Shown here piece after piece: positions 54,456-63,784 of a stretch of 64,000 nucleotides of DNA (within the stretch, counting starts at the first letter, position 1; each line of letters opens with the position of its first letter). Under the pieces are notes generated by a model that saw only the letters and a list, made by a program, of their open reading frames with translations, was not told the origin of the DNA and did no database searches. Source of the stretch: Leyella lascolaii (lineage in GTDB: Bacteria > Bacteroidota > Bacteroidia > Bacteroidales > Bacteroidaceae); contig NZ_LT556034.1 in the NCBI RefSeq assembly GCF_900079775.1, positions 114,323 to 178,322 of the forward strand, read 5' to 3'. The translations under genes and the position numbers were made by a program.

Positions 54456-57400
54456 ATGAAGAAATACCTGATTATACTGATTGCGGCAATATTCTTCGCA
54501 CAGGCGCAAAGCCTCGCACAGACCGACAGCAGGAACAGAACGCCGGAGACTGTCATAGCCGACGCCCTGGCTCAGATGCCTGCCAAGGACAGCAAATCGT
54601 ATTCCCTGCTCATGGGAGAGATGGCTTCCACGGGAAGCGCGGGCATATTGCAGATTGCCTCGACGATGAACTACGGCGACGGGAAAGCCTCAGCCGGCGA
54701 GTACGCGCTGCAAGGTCTGGCAAGCTACGTGATGACTCCGGAAGGCGGCAGACACCGGGACGAGGTGCGGAAAGGGCTGAAGCTTGCCATAGGAAGAAGC
54801 GGTGACGTGCGCAAGAAACGCTTTCTCATCGAGTCGCTCGCGCTCTGTGCCACGCCAGCCGACCTGCCCGACCTCATCGCCATTGCCAATGACAAAAAGC
54901 TGGAAGACGCCGCCGTCGCCGCCATAAGCGGCATGAAGGACTCCGGCGGAGCCATCGCGGGTTTTGTAAGGACGTCTGACGCGGAGCGCGCCGTGCTCGC
55001 AAAACTCATAAAATCGTGCGGACTGACAGAATGCAGCGACCTTCTCGCGTCATGGACAGACGGTGCCGACGACGCCACAAAGGCTGCGATATACGACGCC
55101 ATAGCCGCCGTCGCTCCGGCAGACATGCTTCACATCCTTGCGGAAGCGGCTCAGGCGGCAGGCTACAAACCCGAGGGCACACGCTCGACAGACGCATACA
55201 TCAAGATGCTCGAGCGCATCTGCGATGACGACAAAGCCGTTGTGGACAAAGAGGCAAGACGCCTCATGAAATCAGAGACATCCGCCATAAGATGCGCCGG
55301 ACTGCGTCTGGCACTCAGAGCCGAAGGGAACGACGGCATAAAAACATTCATAAAGGCACTGCGCGACAGCGATGCCGCATACCGCAACACGGCTCTTGAA
55401 TACGGACCGGAATACTGCGGACCCACCGCTTTCGACGCTATGGCAAAGGCGATGGCACGTCTTCCTTATGACGCACAGACCGACGTGGTGCGCCTGATAG
55501 GCGAAAGCAATGCCGTGAACTATACGGACGTGGTGCTCAAGACACTGAAGAAAAGCAGCGGAACACTGCGTTCAGAGGCGATGAAAGCCGCCGCCCGGCT
55601 CGGTGGAGAGCAGTCGCTCGAGGCTCTCACCGCCTTTCTCGGCACACCTGACTCCGAGGAGGCGAAGGCTGCTCTGCTTTACTTCAACGGCGACATGAGG
55701 GAAGCCATGGTGCAGGCACTCGACTCCGACGACGGCAATGTGGTGAAAGACGTGCTGCAGATTGTCTCTGCAAAAGCCATGCGCAACGCTTTCGACAAGG
55801 TGATCGCGCTCACCTCATCACCCGACAAGGAGATAAGCTCCGCCGCATACGACGCTCTCGGCAACGTGGCTGGCACTGACGAGCTCAGCCGGATGTACGC
55901 ATTGCTCGACAAAGCCGGTGCCGGTGATGCCGCAAGACTGCAGGACGCGATAATCAGGACAAACAGCAGGACTGCTCCGGAAAAGGCGTTCGAGACTACG
56001 AAGAAGGCGATGGAGGCGTCTGCAAAGCCCGGACTTTACTACCGCATACTGGCAAACACGAACTCCGCCGAGGCGATAGATATTCTCCGGAAAGCCGGAA
56101 CGAAAGAGGCGCAGGCTGCCCTGCTCGAGGTGAGAAACGTAAAGATGCTGCCCATAATGCTCGACATGGCGAAAGACAAGCGTCAGGGTGAGGCGCGCGA
56201 CAAGATACTGTCACGCTATCTCGACCTCGCTTCCACGGTAGAGGCGACACCCGTAGAGCGTTATCTCATGCTCGTCGCAGGAATGGAGAGCGGCGCGTCA
56301 GAGTCGCTCGGCAACCGTTTCCTCAAAGCCATAGGCAACACACAGACCCTTCAGGCACTCGGCTACATGAGACGGTATTACGACTCCGACGAATATGCCG
56401 ACGTGGCGGCGGAATGCATAAAGGACATTGTCGCCTCGCACGACGACCTCAACGGAGGCAGACACGTGAAGGAAATGCTCGAGCAGAGCATAGCCACATA
56501 CGTACGGCAGGTGGAGAACCACGACGCGCTCTATGCCGTCGACCAGATTAAAGGCTTGCTCGCCAAACGCTCGCCGAGAGGATATTCGCTGTCGACAGGC
56601 AGGACAAAGATGAACCGCCGAGGCTACTGGAAGATGAAAGAGAAGTTCGAGAACTTCAACCTTAGCTTCGACTGGAAGAGCGGCGACGACCTTGAGGTGA
56701 GCCTGCGCGACATGTCCGTGCTTACGTTCGACAGGGAAAAGGGAGTGAGACTCTACGGTGAGAGCCAGCAGTGGCACCCTTACAGCGACGTGGGAGAATG
56801 GAACTCAGCCGACATAAAGGTCGTTGACGACCGCGTATATGTAAGCGTCAACGGCAAGGAACTCATAACCAACGCCGTCCTTACAAACCCTAAGGAAGGC
56901 AAAAGCCTCAACAACGCCGGAGGCATAGGCTTCCAGGCGGGCAACGACTCGCTCATTGTGAGATACACGCGCATACGCAAACTGCCGGGCACCCCAGTGT
57001 TCATACTGCCCGCCGAAGAGCGTGAGGAGGGATATGAGGTGCTGTTCGACGGACGCTCGCTCGACAAATGGCAGGGCAACACCACCAACTACGTGCCGAA
57101 GGACGGCAACATCTACGTCACGGCAGACTACGGCGGAAGCGGCAATCTGTACACCAAGAAGAAGTACAGCGACTTTGTGCTGCGCTTCGACTTCCGTTTC
57201 GACCGCCCGGGAGTGAACAACGGAGTGGGCGTAAGGACAAACATCGGAACAGACGCGGCATACGACGGCATGGAGATACAGATTCTCGACCACGACGACC
57301 CGATATACAACGGCTTGCAGCCCTACCAGCAGCACGGCGCGGTATACGGCATAATCGTTCCGGAACATTTCAGGTTTGACAAGCCGGGGACATGGTATTC

Positions 57401-57662
57401 TGAAGAGATACGTGTAAAAGGCGACCGCGTGAAGGTGACGGTGAACGGCAAGGTGATACTCGACGGCGACATACGCAAAGCATGCAAAGGACACAACGTG
57501 TCGCCAGACGGCAGCGGGCACAACCCCTACACCGTGGACCACAAGAACCATCCGGGACTCTTCAACAAGGAAGGCTACATCAGCTTCTGCGGTCACGGAC
57601 CGGGCATAATGTTCAGGAACGTGCGCATTCTCGACCTGAACAAGAAACCGAAAAGACGCTGA
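54456..57662 (+). CDS. HEAT-repeat protein with two C-terminal DUF1080 domains
   Basis: 1068 residues, exported (MKKYLIILIAAIFFAQAQSL). Residues ~30-690 are helical HEAT-like repeats rich in Ala/Asp. Two DUF1080 jelly rolls follow: ~715-850 (NLSFDWKSGDDLEVS... WNSADIKVV... RYTRIRKL) and ~860-1060 (YEVLFDGRSLDKWQGN, NNGVGVRTNIGTDAAYDGMEIQILD, YSEEIRVKGDRVKV, MFRNVRILDL). Likely cleaves 3-keto glycosides produced by the upstream oxidoreductase, with the HEAT part as a scaffold (inference). The frame also opens 21 codons earlier, but the ATG at 54456 gives the clean signal peptide. Confidence 0.88.
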   Translation: MKKYLIILIAAIFFAQAQSLAQTDSRNRTPETVIADALAQMPAKDSKSYSLLMGEMASTGSAGILQIASTMNYGDGKASAGEYALQGLASYVMTPEGGRHRDEVRKGLKLAIGRSGDVRKKRFLIESLALCATPADLPDLIAIANDKKLEDAAVAAISGMKDSGGAIAGFVRTSDAERAVLAKLIKSCGLTECSDLLASWTDGADDATKAAIYDAIAAVAPADMLHILAEAAQAAGYKPEGTRSTDAYIKMLERICDDDKAVVDKEARRLMKSETSAIRCAGLRLALRAEGNDGIKTFIKALRDSDAAYRNTALEYGPEYCGPTAFDAMAKAMARLPYDAQTDVVRLIGESNAVNYTDVVLKTLKKSSGTLRSEAMKAAARLGGEQSLEALTAFLGTPDSEEAKAALLYFNGDMREAMVQALDSDDGNVVKDVLQIVSAKAMRNAFDKVIALTSSPDKEISSAAYDALGNVAGTDELSRMYALLDKAGAGDAARLQDAIIRTNSRTAPEKAFETTKKAMEASAKPGLYYRILANTNSAEAIDILRKAGTKEAQAALLEVRNVKMLPIMLDMAKDKRQGEARDKILSRYLDLASTVEATPVERYLMLVAGMESGASESLGNRFLKAIGNTQTLQALGYMRRYYDSDEYADVAAECIKDIVASHDDLNGGRHVKEMLEQSIATYVRQVENHDALYAVDQIKGLLAKRSPRGYSLSTGRTKMNRRGYWKMKEKFENFNLSFDWKSGDDLEVSLRDMSVLTFDREKGVRLYGESQQWHPYSDVGEWNSADIKVVDDRVYVSVNGKELITNAVLTNPKEGKSLNNAGGIGFQAGNDSLIVRYTRIRKLPGTPVFILPAEEREEGYEVLFDGRSLDKWQGNTTNYVPKDGNIYVTADYGGSGNLYTKKKYSDFVLRFDFRFDRPGVNNGVGVRTNIGTDAAYDGMEIQILDHDDPIYNGLQPYQQHGAVYGIIVPEHFRFDKPGTWYSEEIRVKGDRVKVTVNGKVILDGDIRKACKGHNVSPDGSGHNPYTVDHKNHPGLFNKEGYISFCGHGPGIMFRNVRILDLNKKPKRR

Positions 57663-57680
57663 CGTCACACAGAAAAAGCA

Positions 57681-57717
57681 AAGCCACCGGAACACTCGCG
57701 CGTGCCGGTGGCTTTTT
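57681..57717 (+). terminator. Terminator of the second oxidoreductase/DUF1080 operon
   Basis: AAGCCACCGG pairs perfectly with CCGGTGGCTT, T-run after it; the reverse strand also has T-rich sequence, so it may serve the converging TonB-receptor-like gene. Confidence 0.88.
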
Positions 57718-57741
57718 CATATATAACGTATAAAGCGAATT

Positions 57742-57945
57742 AAACCCGAATCGGTCTTTAGACCGCCTGTATTTTTATTTCATTTAATATTACGCTCTTC
57801 ATCACTCTTACGCACTGCCGCCGCCATATTGCTTCCCGCTTCCGCTCGATGTAGCCCGCTACATCTTCGACAAAAACGGAAAACAATCTGTCTGACAGCA
57901 GCGCGAAACTCTGATGAAGTCTAAAAACTGATTCGGAGTTGACCC
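57742..57945. repeat. About 200-bp element with inverted ends (possible MITE)
   Basis: The left end CCCGAATCGGTCTTTAGACC is matched in reverse by the right end near 57917-57941 (CTAAAAACTGATTCGGAGTT). An internal GATGTAGCCCGCTACATC hairpin lies near 57848-57865. A similar left-end sequence occurs at 38873-38900. Confidence 0.65.
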
Positions 57946-57949
57946 TCCA

Positions 57950-60442
57950 TCACATTTCACCGCCTTCACCGCCATACTGCTGGCCTCCGTAATCTGGCAT
58001 GCCGCTTTCCTTCTGAGGCTTCTTCTTAGCCTTCATGTTGCCGAAGTTCCATGTCACCGTGAGATTGACATTGCGTCCTCCGCGCTTGTTCATCTGGTAT
58101 CTTGTGAACGTGTCGCTCTCGGTGTAGTTCACCCATTTGCGTGAGTTGAGCAGGTCGCGGCAGTTTACAGCCACGGTGAGAGCCTTGTTGAAGAAGTTCT
58201 TACGTGCTCCGAGGTCAACGCTGTAGTTGGCTTTGCGGTGTCCCTGCGTTATCACCTGACGCGCGTTATAGCGTCCGGTAGCCTGCACCGATATGTCGTA
58301 CGGCAGGATGAGGCTTGCCGTCATGCGCGCGTTCCACGTGAAGTTGTCGTTGCCCTTGCCCGTAACGGTCTGCCCGTCTATGTCGTAGCTGAATCCGTTG
58401 AGCTTGTAATAATAGGCGTTGGCGGTCGTTGTGAGGTCGAGAATGCGGAACAGTTTGTTCTTCAGCACCACCTCGAGACCCGAGCTGAGACTCTTCGCCA
58501 CGTTCACACTCGTGGAATACATCAGTCCGTCGGTGGAGCTCTGATAGTTTATGCGCTGTATAACGTCGCTCGTGGGGCGGTAGTATGCGCTCACGAGAAG
58601 CGAATGGTCGTTCCATGTCTTGAGATAGTTCAGCGAGAAAGAGTTGCTGAACTCAGGAGTAAGTTCGGGGTTTCCGAACGACACCATGGTAGCGTCGCGC
58701 GTGTCGCGGAACGAGTTGAGCTGTCCGCCCCACGGACGGCGGAGCCTCCGCGTGTAGTTAAGCTGGAGCTGCTGCGTCTCCGTGAGCTGATAAGAGAGGA
58801 ACAGGCTGGGGAACAACTGGAAGTAGTCCTTCTTGAACGCGGGGTCGCGCTTGGATGCGTCGTGCTCCTGTTCCCACGTGTAGCTTTCGGTGTTCACCTT
58901 CCAGTACTCGCCTCTCAGACCTCCCATCACGCCCAGCTTGCCCAGCTTATAGCTGAACGTGGCATACAGCGCGTGCAGGTCCATGTCGTAGATGAACCTG
59001 TTGAAGTAGTCCTTATCCTCCACACTGTTGGCTCCGTCCCAGCTTGTTTCGTCGACGAACGACTCCTGCGGACTGTTCTCATGCGAGAAGTTGCCCTGAT
59101 ATCCAGCCTCCACCTTCATGCGGTCGTTTATCTGATTCTCGTAGTCGAGCTTCATTTCCCAGCGGTTGTTGTTCATGTACATAGGGCGGTACTGGTAATC
59201 ATACTCCGTGGGACGTTCCTCGCTGTAGTACACGGTGGAGTCCTGATAGAAGTTGTCGTTGTCTCTTTTCCACTTGTTGGCGTCTATGGTGAAGTCTATG
59301 AAATGCTTGTCCGAGAAGTTGTGGCGGTAGTTCAGTTCTCCGTAGAACATCCTCATGTCGTCCTTGCTGCGCGTTCTTCTGAGCATCATCCGCGAGTCCG
59401 ACCCGTCGCCCACGGTTCCGTAGCGGTACGGTATGTCGCTTCTGTTCTTTCCGCCGCCGAACATCATCATTCCGTTGAACGAGATGTCGTCCTTGTCTGT
59501 GGCGTGCCACGTGATGCCGGCGCGTGTGAACAGGTTGTTGCCCATGTTCTTGCTCGTGCCCCGGTAACGCTGGTACTCGCCCGTGTTGGTGAACACCTGG
59601 TCGCTCTCCGAGCGTCCGTCATTGGAACGGTGACGGTAGCCGATGTTGGCGTATGCGTCGAGTTTGGAGCTGTTATAGTTTATATTGAAGCTTGTGTTTG
59701 CTCCTCCGCGCGTGCCTCCGCCCGCCTGCAGCGAGCCGTAATAGCCCGCCTTGCGGTTCTTCTTGAGCACAATGTTTATTATACCAGCCGATCCCTCAGC
59801 CGAGAACTTCGCCGACGGATTGTCTATCACCTCTATCTTCTCTATGCTCTCAGCCGGAAGCTGCTGCAGAATCTGCGCCCTGTTGTCCGACGTCAAGCCG
59901 CTCGACTTGCCGTTTATCCACACCTCCACGCTGCTGTTTCCTCTGAGCGACACGTTGCCGTCGTTGTCCACTTCCACCGAAGGAATGTTGTCGAGCACGT
60001 CGCTTGCCGCCTCTCCGCTGTTTGAAATGAGCTGCGTGACGTCGAACGACTTACGGTCCACCTCCAGCTTCATTGTAGATTTCTGCCCCGTGATGGTCAC
60101 TCCGGCAAGCTCGTTTCTGTTTTCCGACATATATATGCGTGTGAATGTTTTCTTGGGTGAGTCTGCCGTAAGCTCAAAGTCGCGCGTCTCTTCCTTGTAT
60201 CCCACGAACGTGAGAGTAAGCACATAGGCTCCGTTCTTCAGGTTCTTCACCGTGAAGTTGCCCTCGGAATCGGTCATCCCGCCTCCCACAAATGCTCCGG
60301 AAGCCTTCTGCGTTATCCTTACGTTGACGAATCCGAGCGGTTCGGAATTCTGCTTATCCAACACTTTTCCCTTAACAAATCCCTGTGCCGATAGAGTGCT
60401 CACACTCATACACAGCAATAAAAAGATTAAAATTCGCTTCAT
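57950..60442 (-). CDS. TonB-receptor-like outer-membrane beta-barrel protein
   Basis: 830 residues. Signal peptide to TLSAQ, an N-terminal carboxypeptidase regulatory-like domain (residues ~22-105, GKVLDKQNSEPLGFVNVRI), a plug (~110-235, DVLDNIPSVEVDNDGNVSLRGNSSVEVWINGK split by loops, SAGIINIVLKKNRK), and a ~590-residue outer-membrane barrel of the OMP_b-brl_3 kind, ending with a low-complexity GGQQYGGEGGE tail. No SusD partner and no sigma/anti-sigma pair nearby, so it is not a canonical PUL receptor. Ligand unknown. Confidence 0.9.
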   Translation of the reverse strand: MKRILIFLLLCMSVSTLSAQGFVKGKVLDKQNSEPLGFVNVRITQKASGAFVGGGMTDSEGNFTVKNLKNGAYVLTLTFVGYKEETRDFELTADSPKKTFTRIYMSENRNELAGVTITGQKSTMKLEVDRKSFDVTQLISNSGEAASDVLDNIPSVEVDNDGNVSLRGNSSVEVWINGKSSGLTSDNRAQILQQLPAESIEKIEVIDNPSAKFSAEGSAGIINIVLKKNRKAGYYGSLQAGGGTRGGANTSFNINYNSSKLDAYANIGYRHRSNDGRSESDQVFTNTGEYQRYRGTSKNMGNNLFTRAGITWHATDKDDISFNGMMMFGGGKNRSDIPYRYGTVGDGSDSRMMLRRTRSKDDMRMFYGELNYRHNFSDKHFIDFTIDANKWKRDNDNFYQDSTVYYSEERPTEYDYQYRPMYMNNNRWEMKLDYENQINDRMKVEAGYQGNFSHENSPQESFVDETSWDGANSVEDKDYFNRFIYDMDLHALYATFSYKLGKLGVMGGLRGEYWKVNTESYTWEQEHDASKRDPAFKKDYFQLFPSLFLSYQLTETQQLQLNYTRRLRRPWGGQLNSFRDTRDATMVSFGNPELTPEFSNSFSLNYLKTWNDHSLLVSAYYRPTSDVIQRINYQSSTDGLMYSTSVNVAKSLSSGLEVVLKNKLFRILDLTTTANAYYYKLNGFSYDIDGQTVTGKGNDNFTWNARMTASLILPYDISVQATGRYNARQVITQGHRKANYSVDLGARKNFFNKALTVAVNCRDLLNSRKWVNYTESDTFTRYQMNKRGGRNVNLTVTWNFGNMKAKKKPQKESGMPDYGGQQYGGEGGEM

Positions 60443-60551
60443 AACGGTCTTTTTGACGTAACAGGCACGAGGAGGTTTAATTCTTTAACATAAAAAAATA
60501 TCTTATGAAAGAATGTCTGTGTAATTTTAATGTTATTCTCCGAAAAAATTG

Positions 60552-60559
60552 TAACTTTG
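60552..60559 (+). promoter_or_regulatory. -7 box for tRNA-Arg
   Basis: TAACTTTG, 14 bases before the tRNA. Confidence 0.65.
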
Positions 60560-60573
60560 CATCCTGAAAAGCG

Positions 60574-60648
60574 GCTCCCATAGTTAAATGGATAGAACGG
60601 AGGTTTCCTAAACCTTTGATCCGGGTTCGATTCCCGGTGGGAGTACCA
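60574..60648 (+). tRNA. tRNA-Arg (CCT)
   Basis: Acceptor GCTCCCA/TGGGAGT with G-T at the end, anticodon stem GAGGT/ACCTT with loop TTCCTAA (anticodon CCT), T-arm CCGGGTTCGATTCCCGG, 3' CCA encoded. Confidence 0.95.
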
Positions 60649-60684
60649 CAGGCAGAGCGCCGGACACACTTGAGGTTTTGCGTG

Positions 60685-61100
60685 ATTGTACAAAACCGGA
60701 AGTAAAAAATCAAGACAAAACAAATCAGCGAAAGAGAAACTACAGCACACCGGAGACTCGTCCGAAAGGCGCGATAATGCCTTTTATGGCGACATTCCGT
60801 ACACTCCGCACTGCGGTTCAGCCGTATGCACAGCGCGGAAAAGGCTGTTCCGCGTTGCAGGAAAGTGTGTTCCGCACCGCGAAAGAAGCCTTTCCGTCAT
60901 CCCGAAAAGCCCGTTTGGCAATGCGGAAAAGCCCGTTTGGCAATGTAACGGAGTATGTTTTTCGATGGCATATAATATAAAAGGCTGACAGACAAAGCAT
61001 TAGCAAAATCACCGAATACTCGCGAATTTGCGGTCAGAGAGACGTCCGCATGCAAATAACACGTACATGCGGAGTTGACGTTGGATGAATGTTCCGAGGC
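60685..61100 (-). repeat. Composite palindrome-array element, copy F
   Basis: AT-rich module GGAAGTAAAAAATCAAGACA (60698-60717), six units (60835-60965, e.g. GCGGAAAAGGCTGTTCCGC), ATACTCGCGAATTTGCGG (61017-61034) and GAGTTGACGTTGGATGAAT (61072-61090). Begins shortly after tRNA-Arg. Confidence 0.8.
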
Positions 61101-61178
61101 AATGGTACGTAACACATATTCATTCCGGGCATCCCCCGGAACGTCACAGCGTGCATACAACATTGGTACACTAACCAA

Positions 61179-61292
61179 GTAGAGACGCAAAATCTTGCGT
61201 CTCACAAGCAAGGAGCGCATATATCATAAGTATATCATGCTATTACTCATTGCGCAAACTCCCTTGGGAGACGCAAGATTTTGCGTCTCTAC
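61179..61292 (+). repeat. REPIN-like element 3
   Basis: 114 bp with the same 25-bp palindromic inverted ends as the elements at 20172 and 20348; the core has diverged. Confidence 0.85.
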
Positions 61293-61438
61293 TTTTGGGG
61301 GACGGCGATTATATAGGGACAGGACGGCATCGCGGCTCATACGGCATGACGTGTCAGATTATAGCAAACGGCACGAGTTTTGTTACTAAAAAAACTAAAA
61401 AGATGTGCCGAGCTTAGGATGTAACAGTATAATATACG

Positions 61439-61446
61439 TATCTTTG
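61439..61446 (+). promoter_or_regulatory. -7 box for lemA
   Basis: TATCTTTG, 121 bases before the lemA ATG. Confidence 0.55.
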
Positions 61447-61566
61447 TAGAAGACAACCCGCGTCACGTACCAAGCCCAACAATTAAATGACGCACCGGAA
61501 GGCGGTATTTTTTCAAACAAAAAATATATCAGTAATAAAGCAAAACCAACAAACAGAAAAATAATT

Positions 61567-62160
61567 ATGAACTTCAAGAAACATTTAGGATGGATTATCG
61601 CAGGAGCAGTGGTGCTGCTTCTGGTTGTGTGGTGTGTGACAGGATACAACGGACTTGTGTCTATGGACGAGAAGGTGAACGGCAACTGGGCAAACGTGGA
61701 GACTCAGTATCAGCGCCGCGCCGACCTCATTCCAAATCTGGTGAACACGGTCAAGGGCTACGCAGCGCACGAGAGCAGCACGCTCGAGAACGTGGTGAAG
61801 GCGCGGAGCGAGGCAACACAGATGAAGCTCGACGCCGACAACCTCACTCCGGAGAAGCTCGCCCAGTATCAGAAGGCGCAGGGCAATATCTCGGCGGCAC
61901 TCGGACGTCTGCTCATGGTGGCTGAGAACTATCCGCAGCTGAAGGCAAACGAGAACTTCATCAACCTGCAGGAACAGCTCGAAGGCACGGAGAACCGCAT
62001 CACAGTGGCACGCCGCGACTTCAACAACTCGGCGAAGGAATACAACGTGGCGATACGCCGCTTCCCGAAAAACATTCTCGCCGGACTCTTCGGATTTGAC
62101 AAGAAGAGTTACTTCGAGGCTGAGGAAGGCTCGGAGAAAGCACCTGAAGTGAAATTCTGA
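61567..62160 (+). CDS. lemA: LemA family protein
   Basis: 197 residues with one N-terminal transmembrane helix (residues ~10-27) and a helical LemA domain: YNGLVSMDEKVNGNWANVETQYQRRADLIPNL (broken here), KARSEATQM, LGRLLMVAENYPQLKAN and IRRFPKNILAGLFGF. Role poorly known; often paired with a TPM-domain gene, as here (two bases apart), and thought to work with it at the membrane. Confidence 0.95.
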   Translation: MNFKKHLGWIIAGAVVLLLVVWCVTGYNGLVSMDEKVNGNWANVETQYQRRADLIPNLVNTVKGYAAHESSTLENVVKARSEATQMKLDADNLTPEKLAQYQKAQGNISAALGRLLMVAENYPQLKANENFINLQEQLEGTENRITVARRDFNNSAKEYNVAIRRFPKNILAGLFGFDKKSYFEAEEGSEKAPEVKF

Positions 62161-62162
62161 CA

Positions 62163-63101
62163 ATGCAGGCAATGAGGCACATATTTATATTAATGGCATG
62201 CATCATGGCGTGGGTGACGCCATCGGCGGCACAGGACAGCGTGCGTGCATACAAGGTTGAGAATGTGCCCAACGTCAGACTGACCGACACGCGGCTGCAC
62301 GTGAGCGACCCTGAGGGCATTCTGTCGCCTGCCGCACGCGACACCATCAACGCCTTGTTCAGCCGTCTGGAGAACGAGACAGGCATAGAGGCGTGCGTTG
62401 TGATGCTGCCGTCGATAGGCGAGGACAATCCGTTCGACTTCTCACACCGCCTTTTCCGCCACTGGGGCGTGGGCAAGAAGAAGAGCGACAACGGTCTTCT
62501 GATACTCTTCGTTGCCGACCGTCACAGCATACGTTTCACCACAGGATATGGTCTGGAGGGCGTGTTGCCCGACGCGGCATGCAAGCGCATACAGACACGC
62601 CACATGATTCCGGCTTTCAGGAAAGGCGACTGGGACACGGGCATGACGGCAGGCGCGAAAGCCGTGTACGCAAGACTGAAGGACAGCATGAAGCCTGACG
62701 CACCCACAGACGATGGTTTTCCAGTAGGAGGGGTGATTTTTCTGATTATCGCCATAATCTTTGTGATAATCATGCCCGGAATAATCAACCGCCGCACACG
62801 CAGATGTCCGCGCTGCGGCAAGGCTGGGCTGCGCAAGATGTCGAGCGACATCTTCAGGGCAGAGGACGGCGGACGGGTGAGAAAGGACGTGTTTGTGTGC
62901 GACAAATGCGGGCATATCACCGTGAGGCACACACGTCTTGACGACGACGGCGGAGACAGTACGGGGGCACTTCTAAACGGCATTCTCCTCGGCTCGCTGC
63001 TCGGGCGCGGACGCGGAGGAGGCTTCGGAGGAGGCGGATTCTCAGGCGGTGACTTCGGTGGGGGTGACTCGGGAGGAGGCGGAGCAGACTCCAACTGGTA
63101 G
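62163..63101 (+). CDS. TPM domain membrane protein (YgcG-like)
   Basis: 312 residues. Signal peptide (to SAAQ), a TPM_phosphatase domain (residues ~45-175: DPEGILSPAARDTINALF, GLLILFVADRHSIRFTTGYGLEG), a transmembrane helix (~188-206), a zinc ribbon with two Cys pairs (CPRC ... CDKC), and a Gly/Ser-rich tail. Two bases after lemA and surely co-transcribed. TPM proteins are reported as acid phosphatases or as factors of photosystem or membrane repair; activity here is inferred. Alternative ATG at 62172. Confidence 0.93.
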   Translation: MQAMRHIFILMACIMAWVTPSAAQDSVRAYKVENVPNVRLTDTRLHVSDPEGILSPAARDTINALFSRLENETGIEACVVMLPSIGEDNPFDFSHRLFRHWGVGKKKSDNGLLILFVADRHSIRFTTGYGLEGVLPDAACKRIQTRHMIPAFRKGDWDTGMTAGAKAVYARLKDSMKPDAPTDDGFPVGGVIFLIIAIIFVIIMPGIINRRTRRCPRCGKAGLRKMSSDIFRAEDGGRVRKDVFVCDKCGHITVRHTRLDDDGGDSTGALLNGILLGSLLGRGRGGGFGGGGFSGGDFGGGDSGGGGADSNW

Positions 63102-63126
63102 GAATGACATGAGACAATGACATCAC

Positions 63127-63169
63127 GTTGCAGCGTTCTGACATCATAGGAGAAACGCTGCAACTTTTT
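63127..63169 (+). terminator. Terminator of lemA-TPM
   Basis: GTTGCAGCGTT pairs perfectly with AACGCTGCAAC, followed by TTTTTATTTT. Confidence 0.93.
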
Positions 63170-63214
63170 ATTTTAACCCGGACCGGTCCGTGGTTAGACA
63201 AAACCGTAAGAACA

Positions 63215-63784
63215 ATGCGAATAACGACAATGGACACTGCAGCCGAAGTGACGGCACGCATGAAGGCTATGGCAGACGAAAGACAGCGCGAGACGCTGAT
63301 GAGATTCTTCAAGACCGCCCCGGGAGAGTATGGCGAGGGCGACGAGTTTCTGGGCATACGGGTGCCGCAGACACGTAGTGTGGTTGCCGAGGCGGCAGAC
63401 ATGGAGATGGAGGAAACGGAGAAACTGATATACTCGCCATGGCATGAGATAAGGCTGTGCGGACTGCTCATACTTGCCGAACAGATGAGACAGCTGACTC
63501 TGCGCGGCATGACAGACAAACCGGCAGGCATGAAGGAGCGCGAGAGAATTGTGAGGTTTTATCTCAGACACGCACGTCAGGCTAACAACTGGGACCTTGT
63601 AGACCTTTCCGCAGGAAAGATAACGGGACTCTGGCTCGTCACACCGGCTGTGTCGACGGAGGAGGAAAAGACAGCCGTGATGGACCGTCTTGCTGACAGC
63701 ACGTGCATGTGGGAACAGCGCATAGCGATGGTGTCGACCATCGAACCGACACGCAGGGGCGACTTCGGGTCAGTAGAAATTTAG
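63215..63784 (+). pseudogene. AlkD-like DNA alkylation repair gene, interrupted by an insertion sequence
   Basis: The 5' part resembles the AlkD-type HEAT-repeat DNA glycosylases that remove alkylated bases: GDEFLGIRVPQTRSVV, WHEIRLCGLLIL, NNWDLVDLSAGKI and WEQRIAMVST. Family proteins continue for about 45-50 more residues with a conserved end. Here the sequence leaves the family after RRGDF and stops at 63784 inside insertion-sequence DNA. About 185 family-like residues remain, so the product is probably inactive. The rest of the gene should lie beyond the window, past the element. Confidence 0.85.

Noticed and set aside
53097..57662. Canonical SusCD polysaccharide utilisation locus
   Set aside because: No SusD-like gene and no paired SusC receptor, ECF sigma or hybrid two-component regulator is present in the island.
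54456..57662. Armadillo/HEAT PBS-lyase protein involved in phycobilin
   Set aside because: HEAT repeats are generic, and the DUF1080 domains and oxidoreductase neighbour point to sugar metabolism.
58238..60025. 595-codon open frame opposite the TonB-receptor-like gene
   Set aside because: Antisense shadow, Val/His/Arg-rich with no recognisable motif.
60686..60988. Open frames inside the arrays (LFRNAEKPF-like peptides)
   Set aside because: They are translations of the palindrome repeats, occur on both strands, and break with the 22-bp period. Not real genes.
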